Of a stretch of DNA of 64,000 nucleotides, positions 8,574 to 17,653 are shown piece after piece. The stretch spans positions 337,992-401,991 of the forward strand of contig CAWJIJ010000006.1 in assembly GCA_963842955.1 (NCBI GenBank), given 5' to 3'. The stretch's first letter is position 1; every line of letters starts with the position of its first letter. The notes below the pieces were generated by a model. It saw nothing but the letters and a program-made list of their open reading frames with translations. It did no database searches and was not told the DNA's origin. This DNA comes from JARFQW01 sp963842955 (GTDB taxonomy: Bacteria > Pseudomonadota > Gammaproteobacteria > Steroidobacterales > XN24). The translations under genes and the position numbers were made by a program.

Positions 8574-9398
8574 CTAACCAAACAGTCCTTTGATACGGTC
8601 AACGAACCCGTGTCGCTCCGCAAAGGATTCGACAATCTGCGCCAGGCAGACGGATACGTTGTCACGGCCCCCGTTGTCGTTGGCGAGCTGGATCAGCTGC
8701 TCGCCAACGGTCTGCAGATTAGCACCGAAGGTGCTGATCGTTAGATGTATGTCCTCGTCTTCAACCATGTCGGACAACCCGTCCGAGCACACCAGGTAAA
8801 CATCACCAGGCTGCACGGCCGTTTCCTGCACTTCCACATCTACGCCAGATTCCACGCCGAGGGCGCGGGTGACGTAGTTCTTGTTCGACGACCGGGAGGC
8901 TTCCTCGGGGGAATAGAAGCCACGATCGACGAGTTCCTGGAGCAGCGAGTGATCCATGGTCAGCTGCTCGAACTGATCGCTGCGCAGACGGTAAACCCTC
9001 GAGTCGCCGACATGCGCAATCGATACCTTGTTGTCAAAAAACAAACACGCTGCAAACGTCGTCCCCATTCCCTTGCACTGGGGCTGGGTTTCGGCGGTCT
9101 GCCAGATGATCTTGTTGGCCCGGCTGACGGCATTTCTGAGAACGATGCTCTGACGCATCAGTCCGCTCTGCACGTCAATATCGCCCCTGGACTCACGATC
9201 CACTCCCACACGCACAAGATCCATAACGGTCTTGATGGCCAGTTCGCTTGCGACTTCACCGGCGTTGTAGCCGCCCATGCCGTCGGCCAGGACCATCAGC
9301 CCGGTGTCCATATCGGCACCGGCCGCGTCCTCGTTGTGATCGCGGACCCTGCCTGTGTCCGTGAACTGGACAACCTGGATCTTTCCTTTAAGGCTCAT
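8574..9398 (-). CDS. PP2C-family Ser/Thr protein phosphatase
   Basis: This is a metal-dependent PPM/PP2C phosphatase that removes phosphate from Ser/Thr residues. Motifs in order are RDHNED (19-24), LADGMGGYNAGE (37-48), GMGTTFAAC, HVGDSRVYRL, VCSDGLSDMV and GGRDNVSVC, giving the metal-binding aspartates of the family. I start at ATG 9398 (MSLKGKIQVV): an AAAGG ribosome-binding site lies just upstream and homologues begin there. A longer frame to 9524 adds 42 low-quality residues. The protein is cytoplasmic and lies upstream of the FHA gene, its likely functional partner. A 236-base divergent region separates it from radA. Confidence 0.92.
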   Translation of the reverse strand: MSLKGKIQVVQFTDTGRVRDHNEDAAGADMDTGLMVLADGMGGYNAGEVASELAIKTVMDLVRVGVDRESRGDIDVQSGLMRQSIVLRNAVSRANKIIWQTAETQPQCKGMGTTFAACLFFDNKVSIAHVGDSRVYRLRSDQFEQLTMDHSLLQELVDRGFYSPEEASRSSNKNYVTRALGVESGVDVEVQETAVQPGDVYLVCSDGLSDMVEDEDIHLTISTFGANLQTVGEQLIQLANDNGGRDNVSVCLAQIVESFAERHGFVDRIKGLFG

Positions 9399-9634
9399 AC
9401 GACCTTTTGTTTCTTTTCGGCCATTCCCCGGGCTTTTTGGTCCCGGGCTCACTGCGCTGCGCGGATGTCTGTCATCCTCGGCAGAGCCACGGCCCGGCTC
9501 CCGAACGCTGACAAAGCCTATCACTGACGCCGGACAAGTCCGATAGCGGAGTCACAGTTTTTTTACTTTTTCTCTACATGGCGCCACGACCGCTGCCCGT
9601 GTAGGGTGCGCAACGTGTGATCGGAGTCACGAAA

Positions 9635-11002
9635 ATGGCGCGCGCGAAAATCGCCTATGTCTGTACCGAGTGCGGAGCCAGCAGCCCGAAATGGGAAGGG
9701 CGATGCCCTGACTGCAGCAGCTGGAACACGCTTGAAGAAGCCCGGGTCGAGGCGCTGAGCCCGGCCCGTGCCGTGGGTTATGCCGGTGAATCCGCGCGGA
9801 CCATGGCTGACCTGGTCGCCGAGCCGGATCACCGCATTGCCACCGGGATCGGCGAACTGGACCGGGTTCTCGGTGGCGGCCTCGTCTCGGGATCCATTTC
9901 GCTGATCGGCGGCGATCCGGGCATCGGCAAATCCACGCTCCTGCTCCAGGCCGCAGCGGCCCTGACAGGTAAAACCCCGGCCCTCTATGTGACGGGGGAG
10001 GAGTCGCTGCGCCAGGTCGCGTCCCGGGCCCAGCGGCTGGGGCTGGAGGCCGCGGGGATGCAGCTGCTTGCGGAAACCAGCGTCGAACGGCTGATTGCCG
10101 AGGCCACCCGCATGCGGCCGGCCGTCATGGTCGTGGATTCCATACAGACCGTGTACAGCGAGGATCTGCAGTCGGCGCCCGGTTCCGTGGCACAGCTGCG
10201 CGAAAGTGCCGCCCGGCTCGTGCGCTTTGCCAAGTCCTCCGGGACCGCCGTGCTGCTGGTCGGCCACGTCACCAAGGACGGGGCGATCGCCGGCCCGCGG
10301 GTGCTGGAGCACATGGTGGATACGGTCCTCTACTTCGAGAGCGATTCCGCCAGCCGTTTCCGGGTCATCAGGACCCGGAAGAACCGCTTTGGCACCGCCA
10401 ACGAGATCGGTGTGTTTGCGATGACCGGGGACGGTCTGCGCGAAGTCAGGAATCCATCAAGCATTTTTCTGTCCGGCCATGAGACGCCGGTGTCGGGGAG
10501 CATCGTCATGGTGACCCGGGAGGGTAGCCGCCCTCTGATGGTCGAGGTCCAGGCCCTGGTGGACGACAGCCGCCTGGGACAGCCCCGGCGAGTCGCCGCG
10601 GGAATGGATGCCAACCGCCTGGCCCTGCTTCTGGCCGTGCTACACCGGCATGCCGGCGTGGCCATGATGGACCAGGACGTTTTTATCAACGTGGTCGGGG
10701 GCGTTCGTGTGGCCGAGACAGCCGTCGATCTGCCGGTCCTTCTGGCCGGCCTTTCGAGCCTGCGGGATCGGGCCGTGTCCCGGGAACTCGTCAGTTTCGG
10801 GGAAGTGGGCCTGGCCGGCGAGATCCGGCCCGTCCCCTACGGCGAGGAGCGCCTGCGAGAGGCGGCAAAGCATGGATTCCGGCGCGCCATCGTCCCGGCC
10901 GGGAATGCCCCGCGTCAGGCGCTGCCGGGCGCGGAAAACCTCAGGATCATCCCGGTGCGCCGGCTGCAGGATGCCGTCGACGCCCTCTATGGGGACGACT
11001 AA
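9635..11002 (+). CDS. radA: DNA repair protein RadA
   Basis: RadA is a RecA-like ATPase that drives branch migration in recombinational repair. The N-terminal zinc finger has C10, C13, C24 and C27. Walker A is GGDPGIGKST (92-101), the RadA-specific motif KNRFG lies near residue 249, and a Lon-protease-like domain forms the C-terminus (LVSFGEVGLAGEIRPVPYG). ATG 9635 is preferred over an in-frame GTG at 9617 because GGAG sits about 8 bases upstream and MARAKIAYVCTECG is the usual N-terminus. The 455-residue length is normal. It converges with corB. Confidence 0.96.
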   Translation: MARAKIAYVCTECGASSPKWEGRCPDCSSWNTLEEARVEALSPARAVGYAGESARTMADLVAEPDHRIATGIGELDRVLGGGLVSGSISLIGGDPGIGKSTLLLQAAAALTGKTPALYVTGEESLRQVASRAQRLGLEAAGMQLLAETSVERLIAEATRMRPAVMVVDSIQTVYSEDLQSAPGSVAQLRESAARLVRFAKSSGTAVLLVGHVTKDGAIAGPRVLEHMVDTVLYFESDSASRFRVIRTRKNRFGTANEIGVFAMTGDGLREVRNPSSIFLSGHETPVSGSIVMVTREGSRPLMVEVQALVDDSRLGQPRRVAAGMDANRLALLLAVLHRHAGVAMMDQDVFINVVGGVRVAETAVDLPVLLAGLSSLRDRAVSRELVSFGEVGLAGEIRPVPYGEERLREAAKHGFRRAIVPAGNAPRQALPGAENLRIIPVRRLQDAVDALYGDD

Positions 11003-12284
11003 GGACCTGGATCAGGCGGACTCGGGCGCCTCCGGCGGGCGACCTCATTCGAGCGGCCTTCACGCCGTTGTCGGCGATCTGGAGAATTTCGATCATATGC
11101 CCGTGAAGGTCCACCTGGTCGCCGGGCTCGGGAATTTCCTCGAGGTGCTCGAGAATCAGCCCGTTGAGCGTCTTGGGACCGTCCGTCGGCAGTTGCCAGT
11201 TCATCAGCCGGTTGAGGCTGCGAATATTGGCGCCCCCGTTGACCACGAAGCTGCCGTCGGTTTCCGGCTGGACATCCCTGAAAGCCGAAGCAGGGTCCGT
11301 TGTGAACTCGCCCACGATTTCCTCGAGGATATCGTCCAGGGTCACCAGCCCCTGGATATCGCCGTATTCGTCCACGACGAGGGCGGAGCGCCGCTTCGTG
11401 CGCTGGAAATTCATGAGCTGCGTGGCAAGCGGCGTGCTTTCGGGGACGAAATACGCCTCTCGGAGGCGTTCCACCAGGCGCTCCCGGTCCAGGTCCCCGT
11501 CCGCCAGATCCGGCAGGACATCGCGCAAATGCAGCATGCCCATGATGTCGTCGAGCTCCGAGTTGATGACCGGCAGCCGGGTATGCTGACTATGTTCGAT
11601 CATCTCCAGGATGTCGCCCCAGTCATCGTCGAGGTCGATCGCGATGACCTCCGGGCGGGGCACCATGATGTCGTCCACGGTGACTTTCTGAAGGTCCAGC
11701 ACGCTCATCATCATGCGTCGTGACCGAGCCGGCAGCATGGCGCCGGCCTCGATGACCACCGTTCGCAGTTCTTCCTGGCTCAGCGCATTGCCGACGCCCT
11801 CCCGGGTCCCGCCGAGGATCCAGAGCACGAAGCCGGCGAAGAGATTGATGAGCCAGACCAGCGGATAGGTGATCTTGAGTAGCGGGTAGTAGACATACGC
11901 GGCAGGCAGGGCGAGCCGCTCCGGGTGGCGGGCGGCCATGGTCTTGGGGGCCACCTCGGCAAAAATCAGGATCACGAGCGTGAGAATAAAGGCGCCCGCG
12001 GCTACGGCCCCCTGGCCGCCGATGCGCAGGGCGATGATCGTCACCAGCGCGGAAGCAAAGATGTTGACAGCGTTGTTGCCGAGCAGGATCAGGCCGATCA
12101 GCCGCTCGGGTCGCGCGAGGAGTTTTTCCGCCAGTTGCGCGCTGCGATGACCCTCGCGAGCGCGATGGCGCAGCCGATACCGGTTGATGCTCATCAGGGC
12201 GGTCTCGGTACCCGAAAAGAAGGCCGAGAAAACCAGGAGCAGGGCCAGGAGGCCGAGTAGCGATCCTATCGGAACGTCGTTCAA
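10947..12284 (-). CDS. corB: CorB/YfjD-type CNNM/CBS membrane protein
   Basis: This is a HlyC/CorC (CNNM) family protein linked to Mg/Co transport. It has the N-terminal DUF21 membrane domain (about four spans, motifs FFSGTETALMSINRYRL and EVAPKTMAARHPERLA). Paired CBS domains follow (DIMVPRPEVIAIDLDD, then LDDILEEIVGEF), and a C-terminal CorC_HlyC domain with LNGLILEHLEEIPEPGD. Next to ypjD and near ffh, it matches the E. coli corB locus. As read, the last residues run 56 bases into radA on the other strand. One extra base near 11042 would instead give a tail RPPEAPESA and a stop at 11012, clear of radA, so the natural end is probably 11012. Confidence 0.9.
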   Translation of the reverse strand: MNDVPIGSLLGLLALLLVFSAFFSGTETALMSINRYRLRHRAREGHRSAQLAEKLLARPERLIGLILLGNNAVNIFASALVTIIALRIGGQGAVAAGAFILTLVILIFAEVAPKTMAARHPERLALPAAYVYYPLLKITYPLVWLINLFAGFVLWILGGTREGVGNALSQEELRTVVIEAGAMLPARSRRMMMSVLDLQKVTVDDIMVPRPEVIAIDLDDDWGDILEMIEHSQHTRLPVINSELDDIMGMLHLRDVLPDLADGDLDRERLVERLREAYFVPESTPLATQLMNFQRTKRRSALVVDEYGDIQGLVTLDDILEEIVGEFTTDPASAFRDVQPETDGSFVVNGGANIRSLNRLMNWQLPTDGPKTLNGLILEHLEEIPEPGDQVDLHGHMIEILQIADNGVKAARMRSPAGGARVRLIQVLSRPHRGRRRHPAAGAPG

Positions 12285-12353
12285 TCAGGCTGCATTGGAC
12301 AAGATGTCAGGCTGGAGTGTTGTCTAGGGCTCGCCACGCTGTCAAACCGCGTG

Positions 12354-13202
12354 TCAACCCCATTGCCGGCCGAACACGAGTTCGAGGATGAGCCGGCTTC
12401 CAAAATAGGCGAGAAGGAGCACGACATAGCCCGCGATCACCCAGCGCACGGCCTTTCGTCCACGCCAGCCGAATTGCCAGCGGCCGAGCAACAGGATGCC
12501 GAACACGCCCCAGGCGATGATGGAAAGAACGGCCTTGTGGGCGAGATGCTGGGCAAACAGGTCATCGACAAAGAACAGCCCGGAGAAGAGTGCGAGGGTG
12601 AGAACGAGAAATCCCACGTGAATCGTGAGAAAGAGGACGTTTTCCATGGTCTCGAGCGGCGGCAGGATCCGGGTCCAGCCCGCTGTCTTGCGAGACCTGA
12701 GCGCCCGGTCCTGCAGCGCCACGAGAACCGCGATCACCGCGCCCAGGCTCAAGAGGCTGTACGCCGTGACCGACATCAGGATATGGGCGCGAAGCTCCCA
12801 GTCCGGCCGGGTCGTGTTGGCCGGGGACGTCAGTGCCTGGCCGAGGGGGGCGAGCGCGAGGATGCCGGCCAGCGGCAGGAGGAAAGCAGCCAATCCGCGG
12901 AATCGGGGCTTCAGGGCGCCAAGCAGAGCGGTCAGCGCGACCAGCCAGCCAACGACGCTGGCTACACCGGCAATGGACAGTTCACTGCCGCCGGTGGCCC
13001 CGAACTCCGATACCAGGTCCGCGCTGTGAAGAAGCAGACCGGCGGCGCCGACCAGCAGGCCGGGGGCGGGAGAAACCGACCCCGGGGAACGTTCTTCTGC
13101 GAGGCGGACGCGGGCGAGCAGCCATGCCGCTGCTCCGTAGCAGGCGAGGATCGTGACCTGAAACACAGACTGGAAGATGCCTATTCCATAGCGTTCAGGC
13201 AT
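12354..13202 (-). CDS. ypjD: YpjD-like cytochrome c assembly-family membrane protein
   Basis: This 282-residue polytopic protein belongs to the CcsA/CcmC-related family (cytochrome c assembly superfamily). About eight membrane helices are visible, with conserved histidines in RAHILMSVTAYSLLSLG, TIHVGFLVLTL and HLAHKAVLSIIAWGVFG. Proteins of this subgroup sit beside corB and ffh in many gammaproteobacteria and are reported as CorB-associated (CorE-like), although the precise role is uncertain. It shares a strand with corB (69-base gap) and is divergent from the next gene. Confidence 0.87.
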   Translation of the reverse strand: MPERYGIGIFQSVFQVTILACYGAAAWLLARVRLAEERSPGSVSPAPGLLVGAAGLLLHSADLVSEFGATGGSELSIAGVASVVGWLVALTALLGALKPRFRGLAAFLLPLAGILALAPLGQALTSPANTTRPDWELRAHILMSVTAYSLLSLGAVIAVLVALQDRALRSRKTAGWTRILPPLETMENVLFLTIHVGFLVLTLALFSGLFFVDDLFAQHLAHKAVLSIIAWGVFGILLLGRWQFGWRGRKAVRWVIAGYVVLLLAYFGSRLILELVFGRQWG

Positions 13203-13314
13203 CTTCGCATACGGCTACAATCAAGAGAAGTCCAGTCCGAGTCGACATCATGCGCCGTGGCACCCATCCCTCAAACCGCACTTTCCGATCCCGCCCCCGC
13301 CGGATGCCGGGCTC

Positions 13315-14082
13315 TTGAAAATCCGTATCCTCGGCTGTAGCGGAGGCATTGGCGCGCGCCAGCGCACCACGGCAATTCTTGTCGATGACGACGTGCTCAT
13401 CGATGCGGGCACGGGTCTCGGTGACCTGTCTCTGGAGGACGTCGGCAAACTGCGTCATATCTTCCTGACCCACGCGCACCTCGACCATATCGCCGGACTC
13501 CCCATGCTGGTGGACACCGTGTTCGACCAGCGCCTCGGCTCACCCCTGGAGATCTATACCCAGACCGAGACCATCCAGGCGCTGCGCGACCATGTGTTCA
13601 ACGGCGTCATCTGGCCGGACTTCACCCGGCTGCCCGATGCCGACGATCCGGTGATCCGATTCAACGAAATCGTGGCCGGTGACCGCGTTCGCGTCGACGA
13701 TCGGGATTTTCTGGCGGTTGCTGTACGTCACGCGGTGCCCACGGTGGGTTTCCTGGTCCGTTCCGGCGAGTTTCACGTCGGGTTTAGCGGCGACACGGGT
13801 GCCAACACGACCCTGTGGGACGCGCTCAATGCGGTGCCCAGGCTGGACGCGCTGATCGTGGATGTGTCCTTTCCGAACGTCCAGCGGCCACTCGCCGAGC
13901 ACTCGGGCCACTATTGTCCCGACACGCTCGCCGCGGACCTGGCTTCGCTCCGCCACCCGTCACCGATCTGGCTGACGGCGATGAAGCCCGGGTTCGAGGC
14001 GCAGATTCTCGACGAAGTCCGGGCCGTGCTCCCGGGACGCGAGGTCCGGCGTCTGATGGATGGCGACGAACTGCTTCTGTAG
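13315..14082 (+). CDS. Metallo-beta-lactamase-fold phosphodiesterase-like protein
   Basis: The product resembles class-II cyclic-nucleotide phosphodiesterases and RNase Z-like hydrolases. It has the metal-binding motif THAHLDHIAGLP near residues 51-62, a GFSGDTGAN motif bearing the bridging aspartate, and SGHYCPDTLA. It starts at TTG 13315 with KIRILGCSGGIGARQRTT, the typical N-terminus of this subgroup. No ATG fits better. It is 255 residues, cytoplasmic, with no signal peptide. It sits between ypjD (divergent) and ffh. The substrate cannot be told from sequence; cAMP or a related cyclic nucleotide is a family-based guess. Confidence 0.8.
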   Translation: MKIRILGCSGGIGARQRTTAILVDDDVLIDAGTGLGDLSLEDVGKLRHIFLTHAHLDHIAGLPMLVDTVFDQRLGSPLEIYTQTETIQALRDHVFNGVIWPDFTRLPDADDPVIRFNEIVAGDRVRVDDRDFLAVAVRHAVPTVGFLVRSGEFHVGFSGDTGANTTLWDALNAVPRLDALIVDVSFPNVQRPLAEHSGHYCPDTLAADLASLRHPSPIWLTAMKPGFEAQILDEVRAVLPGREVRRLMDGDELLL

Positions 14083-14099
14083 GTCGGCGACGGTATAAT
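14071..14099 (+). promoter_or_regulatory. Probable ffh promoter
   Basis: A perfect -10 TATAAT lies at 14094-14099, 33 bases before the ffh ATG. The -35 region at the standard 17-base distance is CTGCTT (14071-14076), a weak match inside the end of the upstream gene. Confidence 0.5.
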
Positions 14100-14131
14100 C
14101 CGGCGCTCCTTCGTCCGGATCCGGCATTCCC

Positions 14132-15485
14132 ATGTTCGACAACCTGAGTGATCGTCTCTCCCAGGCGCGTGCCTCCCTGCTGGGCAAGGGCCGGATCACC
14201 GAAGACAACGTCCGCGATACGCTTCGCCAGGTCCGCATGGCCTTGCTGGAGGCCGATGTGGCGCTGCCGGTGGTCAAGTCCTTCATCGACCGGGTGCGCG
14301 GAGCGGGCCGTTGGTGCCGAAGTCACGAGCAGCCTTACGCCCGGCCAGGCGCTGATCAAGATCATTCACGACGAACTCGTCGAGGTCATGGGTGCCGAAT
14401 CCAGCGGCCTGGACCTCAGAGCCCAGCCGCCCGCCGTCATTCTCATGGCGGGGCTGCAGGGCGCCGGTAAGACGACGACGACCGGCAAGCTCGCCAAATG
14501 GCTCAAGGAAAAAGACAAGAAGTCGGTGATGGTGACCAGCGCCGACGTCTACCGGCCGGCCGCTATCCTGCAGCTTGAGCGGGTTGCCGAGCAGGCCGGC
14601 GCCCGGTTCCATCCCAGCCACCAGGACGAAACGCCCCTGGCGATTGCGCAGGCGGCCCTGGAGGCGGCCCGGCGGGCTCTCGTTGACGTCCTTATCGTGG
14701 ATACCGCCGGCCGGCTTCACGTGGACGACGACATGATGAGCGAGGTCCGGGCCCTGCAGGATCACCTGACGCCCGCGGAGACCCTGTTCGTGGTGGACAG
14801 CATGGCAGGCCAGGATGCGGTGCACGCCGCCCGTGCCTTCGGAGAGACGCTGAATCTGACCGGTGTCGTGCTGACCAAGACCGACGGCGATGCGCGTGGC
14901 GGCGTGGCGCTTTCTGTTCGCCAGGTGACCGGCGCACCCGTCAAGTTTCTCGGTATCGGCGAGAAACTGGATGGCCTGGAGGTTTTTCACCCGGAGCGGG
15001 TGGCATCGCGCATCCTCGGCATGGGTGACGTGGTCAGCCTGGTTGAGCAGGTCGAAGAGAAGGTCGATCGGGACCAGGCGGAGAAACTGGCCCGGAAGCT
15101 CAAGAAGGGCAAGGGTTTCGACCTGGCGGACCTGAAAGAGCAGATCGCCCAGATGCAGGCCATGGGCGGCCTGTCGGCACTCATGGACAAGATGCCCGGG
15201 CTGCCGCCACAGGCCATGAAAGCCGGCATGGGCGAGACCGAACTCAAGCGCCAGGTGGCCATCATCGACTCCATGACACCTCGTGAGCGACGCTTTCCCA
15301 AGATCATCGACGGGTCCCGAAAGCGGCGAATTGCGGCCGGATCAGGGACCCAGGTCCAGGACGTCAACCGGTTGCTAAAGCAGCATGCGCAGATGGCGCG
15401 GATGATGAAGAAGTTCTCGAAGGGCGGCATGGCCAAGATGATGCGGGCCATGAAGGGCCGCATGCCGCCTGGATTCCCCGGCTGA
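14132..15485 (+). CDS. ffh: Signal recognition particle GTPase Ffh, frameshifted
   Basis: Ffh binds 4.5S RNA and signal sequences and delivers nascent membrane proteins to FtsY. The N domain starts at MFDNLSDRLSQARASLLGKG. The frame breaks after SFIDRVR. Removing one G at 14300-14301 gives DRVRERAVGAEVTSSLTPGQ and opens the rest of the gene. The G domain has GLQGAGKTTTTGKLAKWL, DTAGRLHVDD and TKTDGDARGG. The M domain is methionine-rich, with MARMMKKFSKGGMAKMMRAM at the end. The repaired length is 450 residues, as expected. The gene is essential, so the +1 indel is almost certainly not biological loss. Confidence 0.95.
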
Positions 15486-15503
15486 CCGGCGACTCCTGAT
15501 ACC

Positions 15504-15531
15504 TTCCCATTTAGGTCTTTTGCTGTAAAAT
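15504..15531 (+). promoter_or_regulatory. Possible rpsP operon promoter
   Basis: TAAAAT (15526-15531), preceded directly by TG, lies about 92 bases before rpsP. TTCCCA (15504-15509) is a poor -35 at 16 bases. The leader between this site and rpsP holds two inverted repeats (GGGCC/GGCCC near 15552-15569 and a perfect 16-bp palindrome at 15577-15592). Confidence 0.3.
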
Positions 15532-15623
15532 GGTGGGTTTACCGTGAGTCCGGGCCTGAAGACGGGCCCATATGTCGCCGGTCATGACCGGCCAACGATC
15601 AACGATTTGAGAGGCACCTCAAC

Positions 15624-15902
15624 ATGGTGACGATTCGCCTGTCCCGCGGCGGTGCGAAAAAGCGGCCCTTCTACCACCTCGTGGTTACCGATAGCCGGAA
15701 CCGCCGGGATGGCCGCTATATCGAGCGTCTTGGATTTTTTAACCCCCTGGCGAAGGGCTCTGACGAGTCTCTGCGCATCGACCTGGATCGTATCGATCAC
15801 TGGGTTGGCCAGGGCGCCCAGTTGTCCGAACGCGTCGCCAGCCTGGTGAAGGCCGGCCGCAAGCAGGCAGCCAGCCAGGCCGAGAGCCAGGCCGCCGCCT
15901 GA
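15624..15902 (+). CDS. rpsP: 30S ribosomal protein S16
   Basis: S16 is an assembly protein of the 16S rRNA 5' domain. The 92-residue product begins MVTIRLSRGGAKKRPFYHLV and carries the conserved DSRNRRDGRYIERLGFFNPLA. The end is an alanine/glutamine-rich tail. A GAGAGG-like ribosome-binding site precedes the ATG. It is the first gene of the classic rpsP-rimM-trmD-rplS operon. Confidence 0.98.
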   Translation: MVTIRLSRGGAKKRPFYHLVVTDSRNRRDGRYIERLGFFNPLAKGSDESLRIDLDRIDHWVGQGAQLSERVASLVKAGRKQAASQAESQAAA

Positions 15903-15913
15903 GTCGGGCCGTC

Positions 15914-16415
15914 ATGGCGCACCGGGTCGTTCTCGGCCGGGTCAGCGGCCTCTATGGCGTCCGGGGCTGGGTGAAGCTCTTCTCGTTCACGCGGCCCGTC
16001 GAGAATCTGCTGGACTACAGGGAACTGACGCTGGGTCCTGGAGACACTGGCCGACTGGTCAGAATTGAAGAAGGCCGGCGGCAAGGGCAAGACACTGGTG
16101 GCGCGCTTTGCCGGAATCGACGACCGGGAGACCGCGGCAGCCCTGGTGGGGCAGGATCTCTCGGTGGATCGGGACCGACTGCCCGAGACGGCGGAGGATG
16201 AGTATTACTGGGCCGATCTCACCGGTCTGGAGGTGGTGAACCGGGAAGGCATTGTGCTGGGTCGGGTTCACAATTTGCTGAGCACCGGGGCCAACGATGT
16301 CCTCGTCGTGCGCGGTGACCGGGAGCGGCTGGTGCCGTTCGTTCAGGGGCAGTATGTCCTTGAAGTGGACCTGGAAGCGGGGCGGATCCTCGTGGACTGG
16401 TCGCCGGATTTCTGA
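15914..16415 (+). CDS. rimM: 16S rRNA processing protein RimM, frameshifted
   Basis: RimM binds S19 and helps mature the 30S head. The first half (MAHRVVLGRVSGLYGVRGWV) forms the N-terminal beta-barrel domain. After RIEEGRRQG the frame is lost; deleting one G of the GGG at 16085-16087 joins it to KTLVARFAGIDDRETAAAL. The C-terminal PRC-barrel-like domain follows (YYWADLTGLEVVNREGIVLG, ending LVDWSPDF). The repaired length is about 166 residues, normal for RimM. It sits 11 bases after rpsP and 40 bases before trmD. Confidence 0.94.
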
Positions 16416-16455
16416 TCTCGCCGGACGGGCGGGGCAGAGCTGAAGGAGCGGGCGC

Positions 16456-17220
16456 ATGCACATTACGGTGGTGACCCTGTTCCCTGAGGAAGTGAGTGTC
16501 CTCGGCCGTTTCGGCGTGCTGGGGCAGGCGGTGCGAAAAGGGCTGGTGAAACTGGAAACAGTGGACCCGCGGACCTTTGCGACGGATGTTCACCGGACCG
16601 TCGATGACCGGCCCTACGGCGGCGGACCCGGCATGGTGATGAAGGTGGAGCCCCTGAGGTCGGCAATCCAGGCCGCCCGCGGCGAGGCCCCCGACGGAAC
16701 GCAGGTTGTTGTGACCAGCGCGCAGGGACGACTGTTTGACCAGTCGGTGGCCTGGGAGATGGCGGCTGCGCCGGGGATCATCCTCGTGGCGGGCCGCTAC
16801 GAAGGAATTGACGAACGTCTCATCGAACTGGAGGCAGACGATGAGGTGTCGATCGGCGACTATGTGCTGAGCGGCGGTGAGCTGCCGGCGCTGGTGGTTG
16901 CGGACGCGGTGGCGAGACTGGTGCCCGGGGTTCTGGGTGAAGCGGAGTCGGCGAGGCAGGATTCCTTCGAGGACGGACTGCTGGACTGCCCGCACTACAC
17001 CCGGCCGGAAGAGGCGGGTGGTTTGCGGGTGCCGCCGGTGTTGCTGTCGGGCGACCACGGGGCGATCGCCGGGTGGCGGCGGGCGGAGGCCCTGCGCCGG
17101 ACCGCCCGGCGGCGTCCGGATCTGATTCGGCGGCGTGGCGTAACGACAGAGGAGCAGGGTCTCCTCGACGATTTTGAAATCGGACCCGGGAGGTCCGGTC
17201 GAAACGGGAAAACGGGATAG
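16456..17220 (+). CDS. trmD: tRNA (guanine37-N1)-methyltransferase
   Basis: TrmD methylates G37 next to the anticodon and so prevents +1 frameshifting, notably at proline CCN codons. The SPOUT trefoil-knot motifs are intact: YGGGPGMVMKVEPL, VAGRYEGIDERLIE, SIGDYVLSGGELPALV and the C-terminal LDCPHYTRPEEAGGLRVPPV. The 254-residue protein has no indel. It is operonic with rpsP, rimM and rplS. Its intactness matters for judging the many apparent +1 frameshifts in this window. Confidence 0.97.
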   Translation: MHITVVTLFPEEVSVLGRFGVLGQAVRKGLVKLETVDPRTFATDVHRTVDDRPYGGGPGMVMKVEPLRSAIQAARGEAPDGTQVVVTSAQGRLFDQSVAWEMAAAPGIILVAGRYEGIDERLIELEADDEVSIGDYVLSGGELPALVVADAVARLVPGVLGEAESARQDSFEDGLLDCPHYTRPEEAGGLRVPPVLLSGDHGAIAGWRRAEALRRTARRRPDLIRRRGVTTEEQGLLDDFEIGPGRSGRNGKTG

Positions 17221-17276
17221 CGGCAATTCGCGGGTCCCCTAACGTGGGCGCAAGCCCTGCAAGGCGGGAAATGGTA

Positions 17277-17624
17277 ATGAGCAATATCATCGAGCAGCTC
17301 GAAGCAGAGCAGATGGCGGGGAAGGAATTCCCGGAATTCGGCCCCGGTGACACGGTGGTCGTGCAGGTCAAGGTGTCCGAGGGCAACCGCGAACGCCTGC
17401 AGGCTTTCGAAGGCGTCGTGATCGCAAAGCGAAATCGTGGTCTGAACAGCTCGTTCACCGTCCGCAAGATGTCTCATGGCGAAGGCGTCGAGCGTGTCTT
17501 CCAGACCTACAGCCGTGCGATCGAGGGTGTGACGGTGAAGCGTCGGGGCGACGTACGCCGAGCCAAGCTCTACTATCTCCGCGAGCTGACCGGCAAGGCT
17601 GCCCGCATCAAGGAAAAGGTCTGA
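17277..17624 (+). CDS. rplS: 50S ribosomal protein L19
   Basis: L19 lies at the interface of the ribosomal subunits. The product of 115 residues contains FGPGDTVVVQVKVSEGNRER, QAFEGVVIAKRNRGLNSSFT and AKLYYLRELTGKAARIKE. I choose ATG 17277 (MSNIIEQLEAEQM), the family N-terminus, rather than an upstream in-frame GTG at 17244 that would add 11 unlikely residues. It closes the rpsP operon. Confidence 0.97.
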   Translation: MSNIIEQLEAEQMAGKEFPEFGPGDTVVVQVKVSEGNRERLQAFEGVVIAKRNRGLNSSFTVRKMSHGEGVERVFQTYSRAIEGVTVKRRGDVRRAKLYYLRELTGKAARIKEKV

Positions 17625-17653
17625 TTCCAGTCAGGCATTCGGGCGGCAGGCCA

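Noticed and set aside
9399..9524. N-terminal extension of the PP2C protein
   Set aside because: PP2C homologues start near MSLKGKIQ, and AAAGG lies just before ATG 9398.
16456..17220. Loss of TrmD as a cause of +1 frameshift tolerance
   Set aside because: The trmD gene is intact with all knot motifs, so loss of G37 methylation is not supported.
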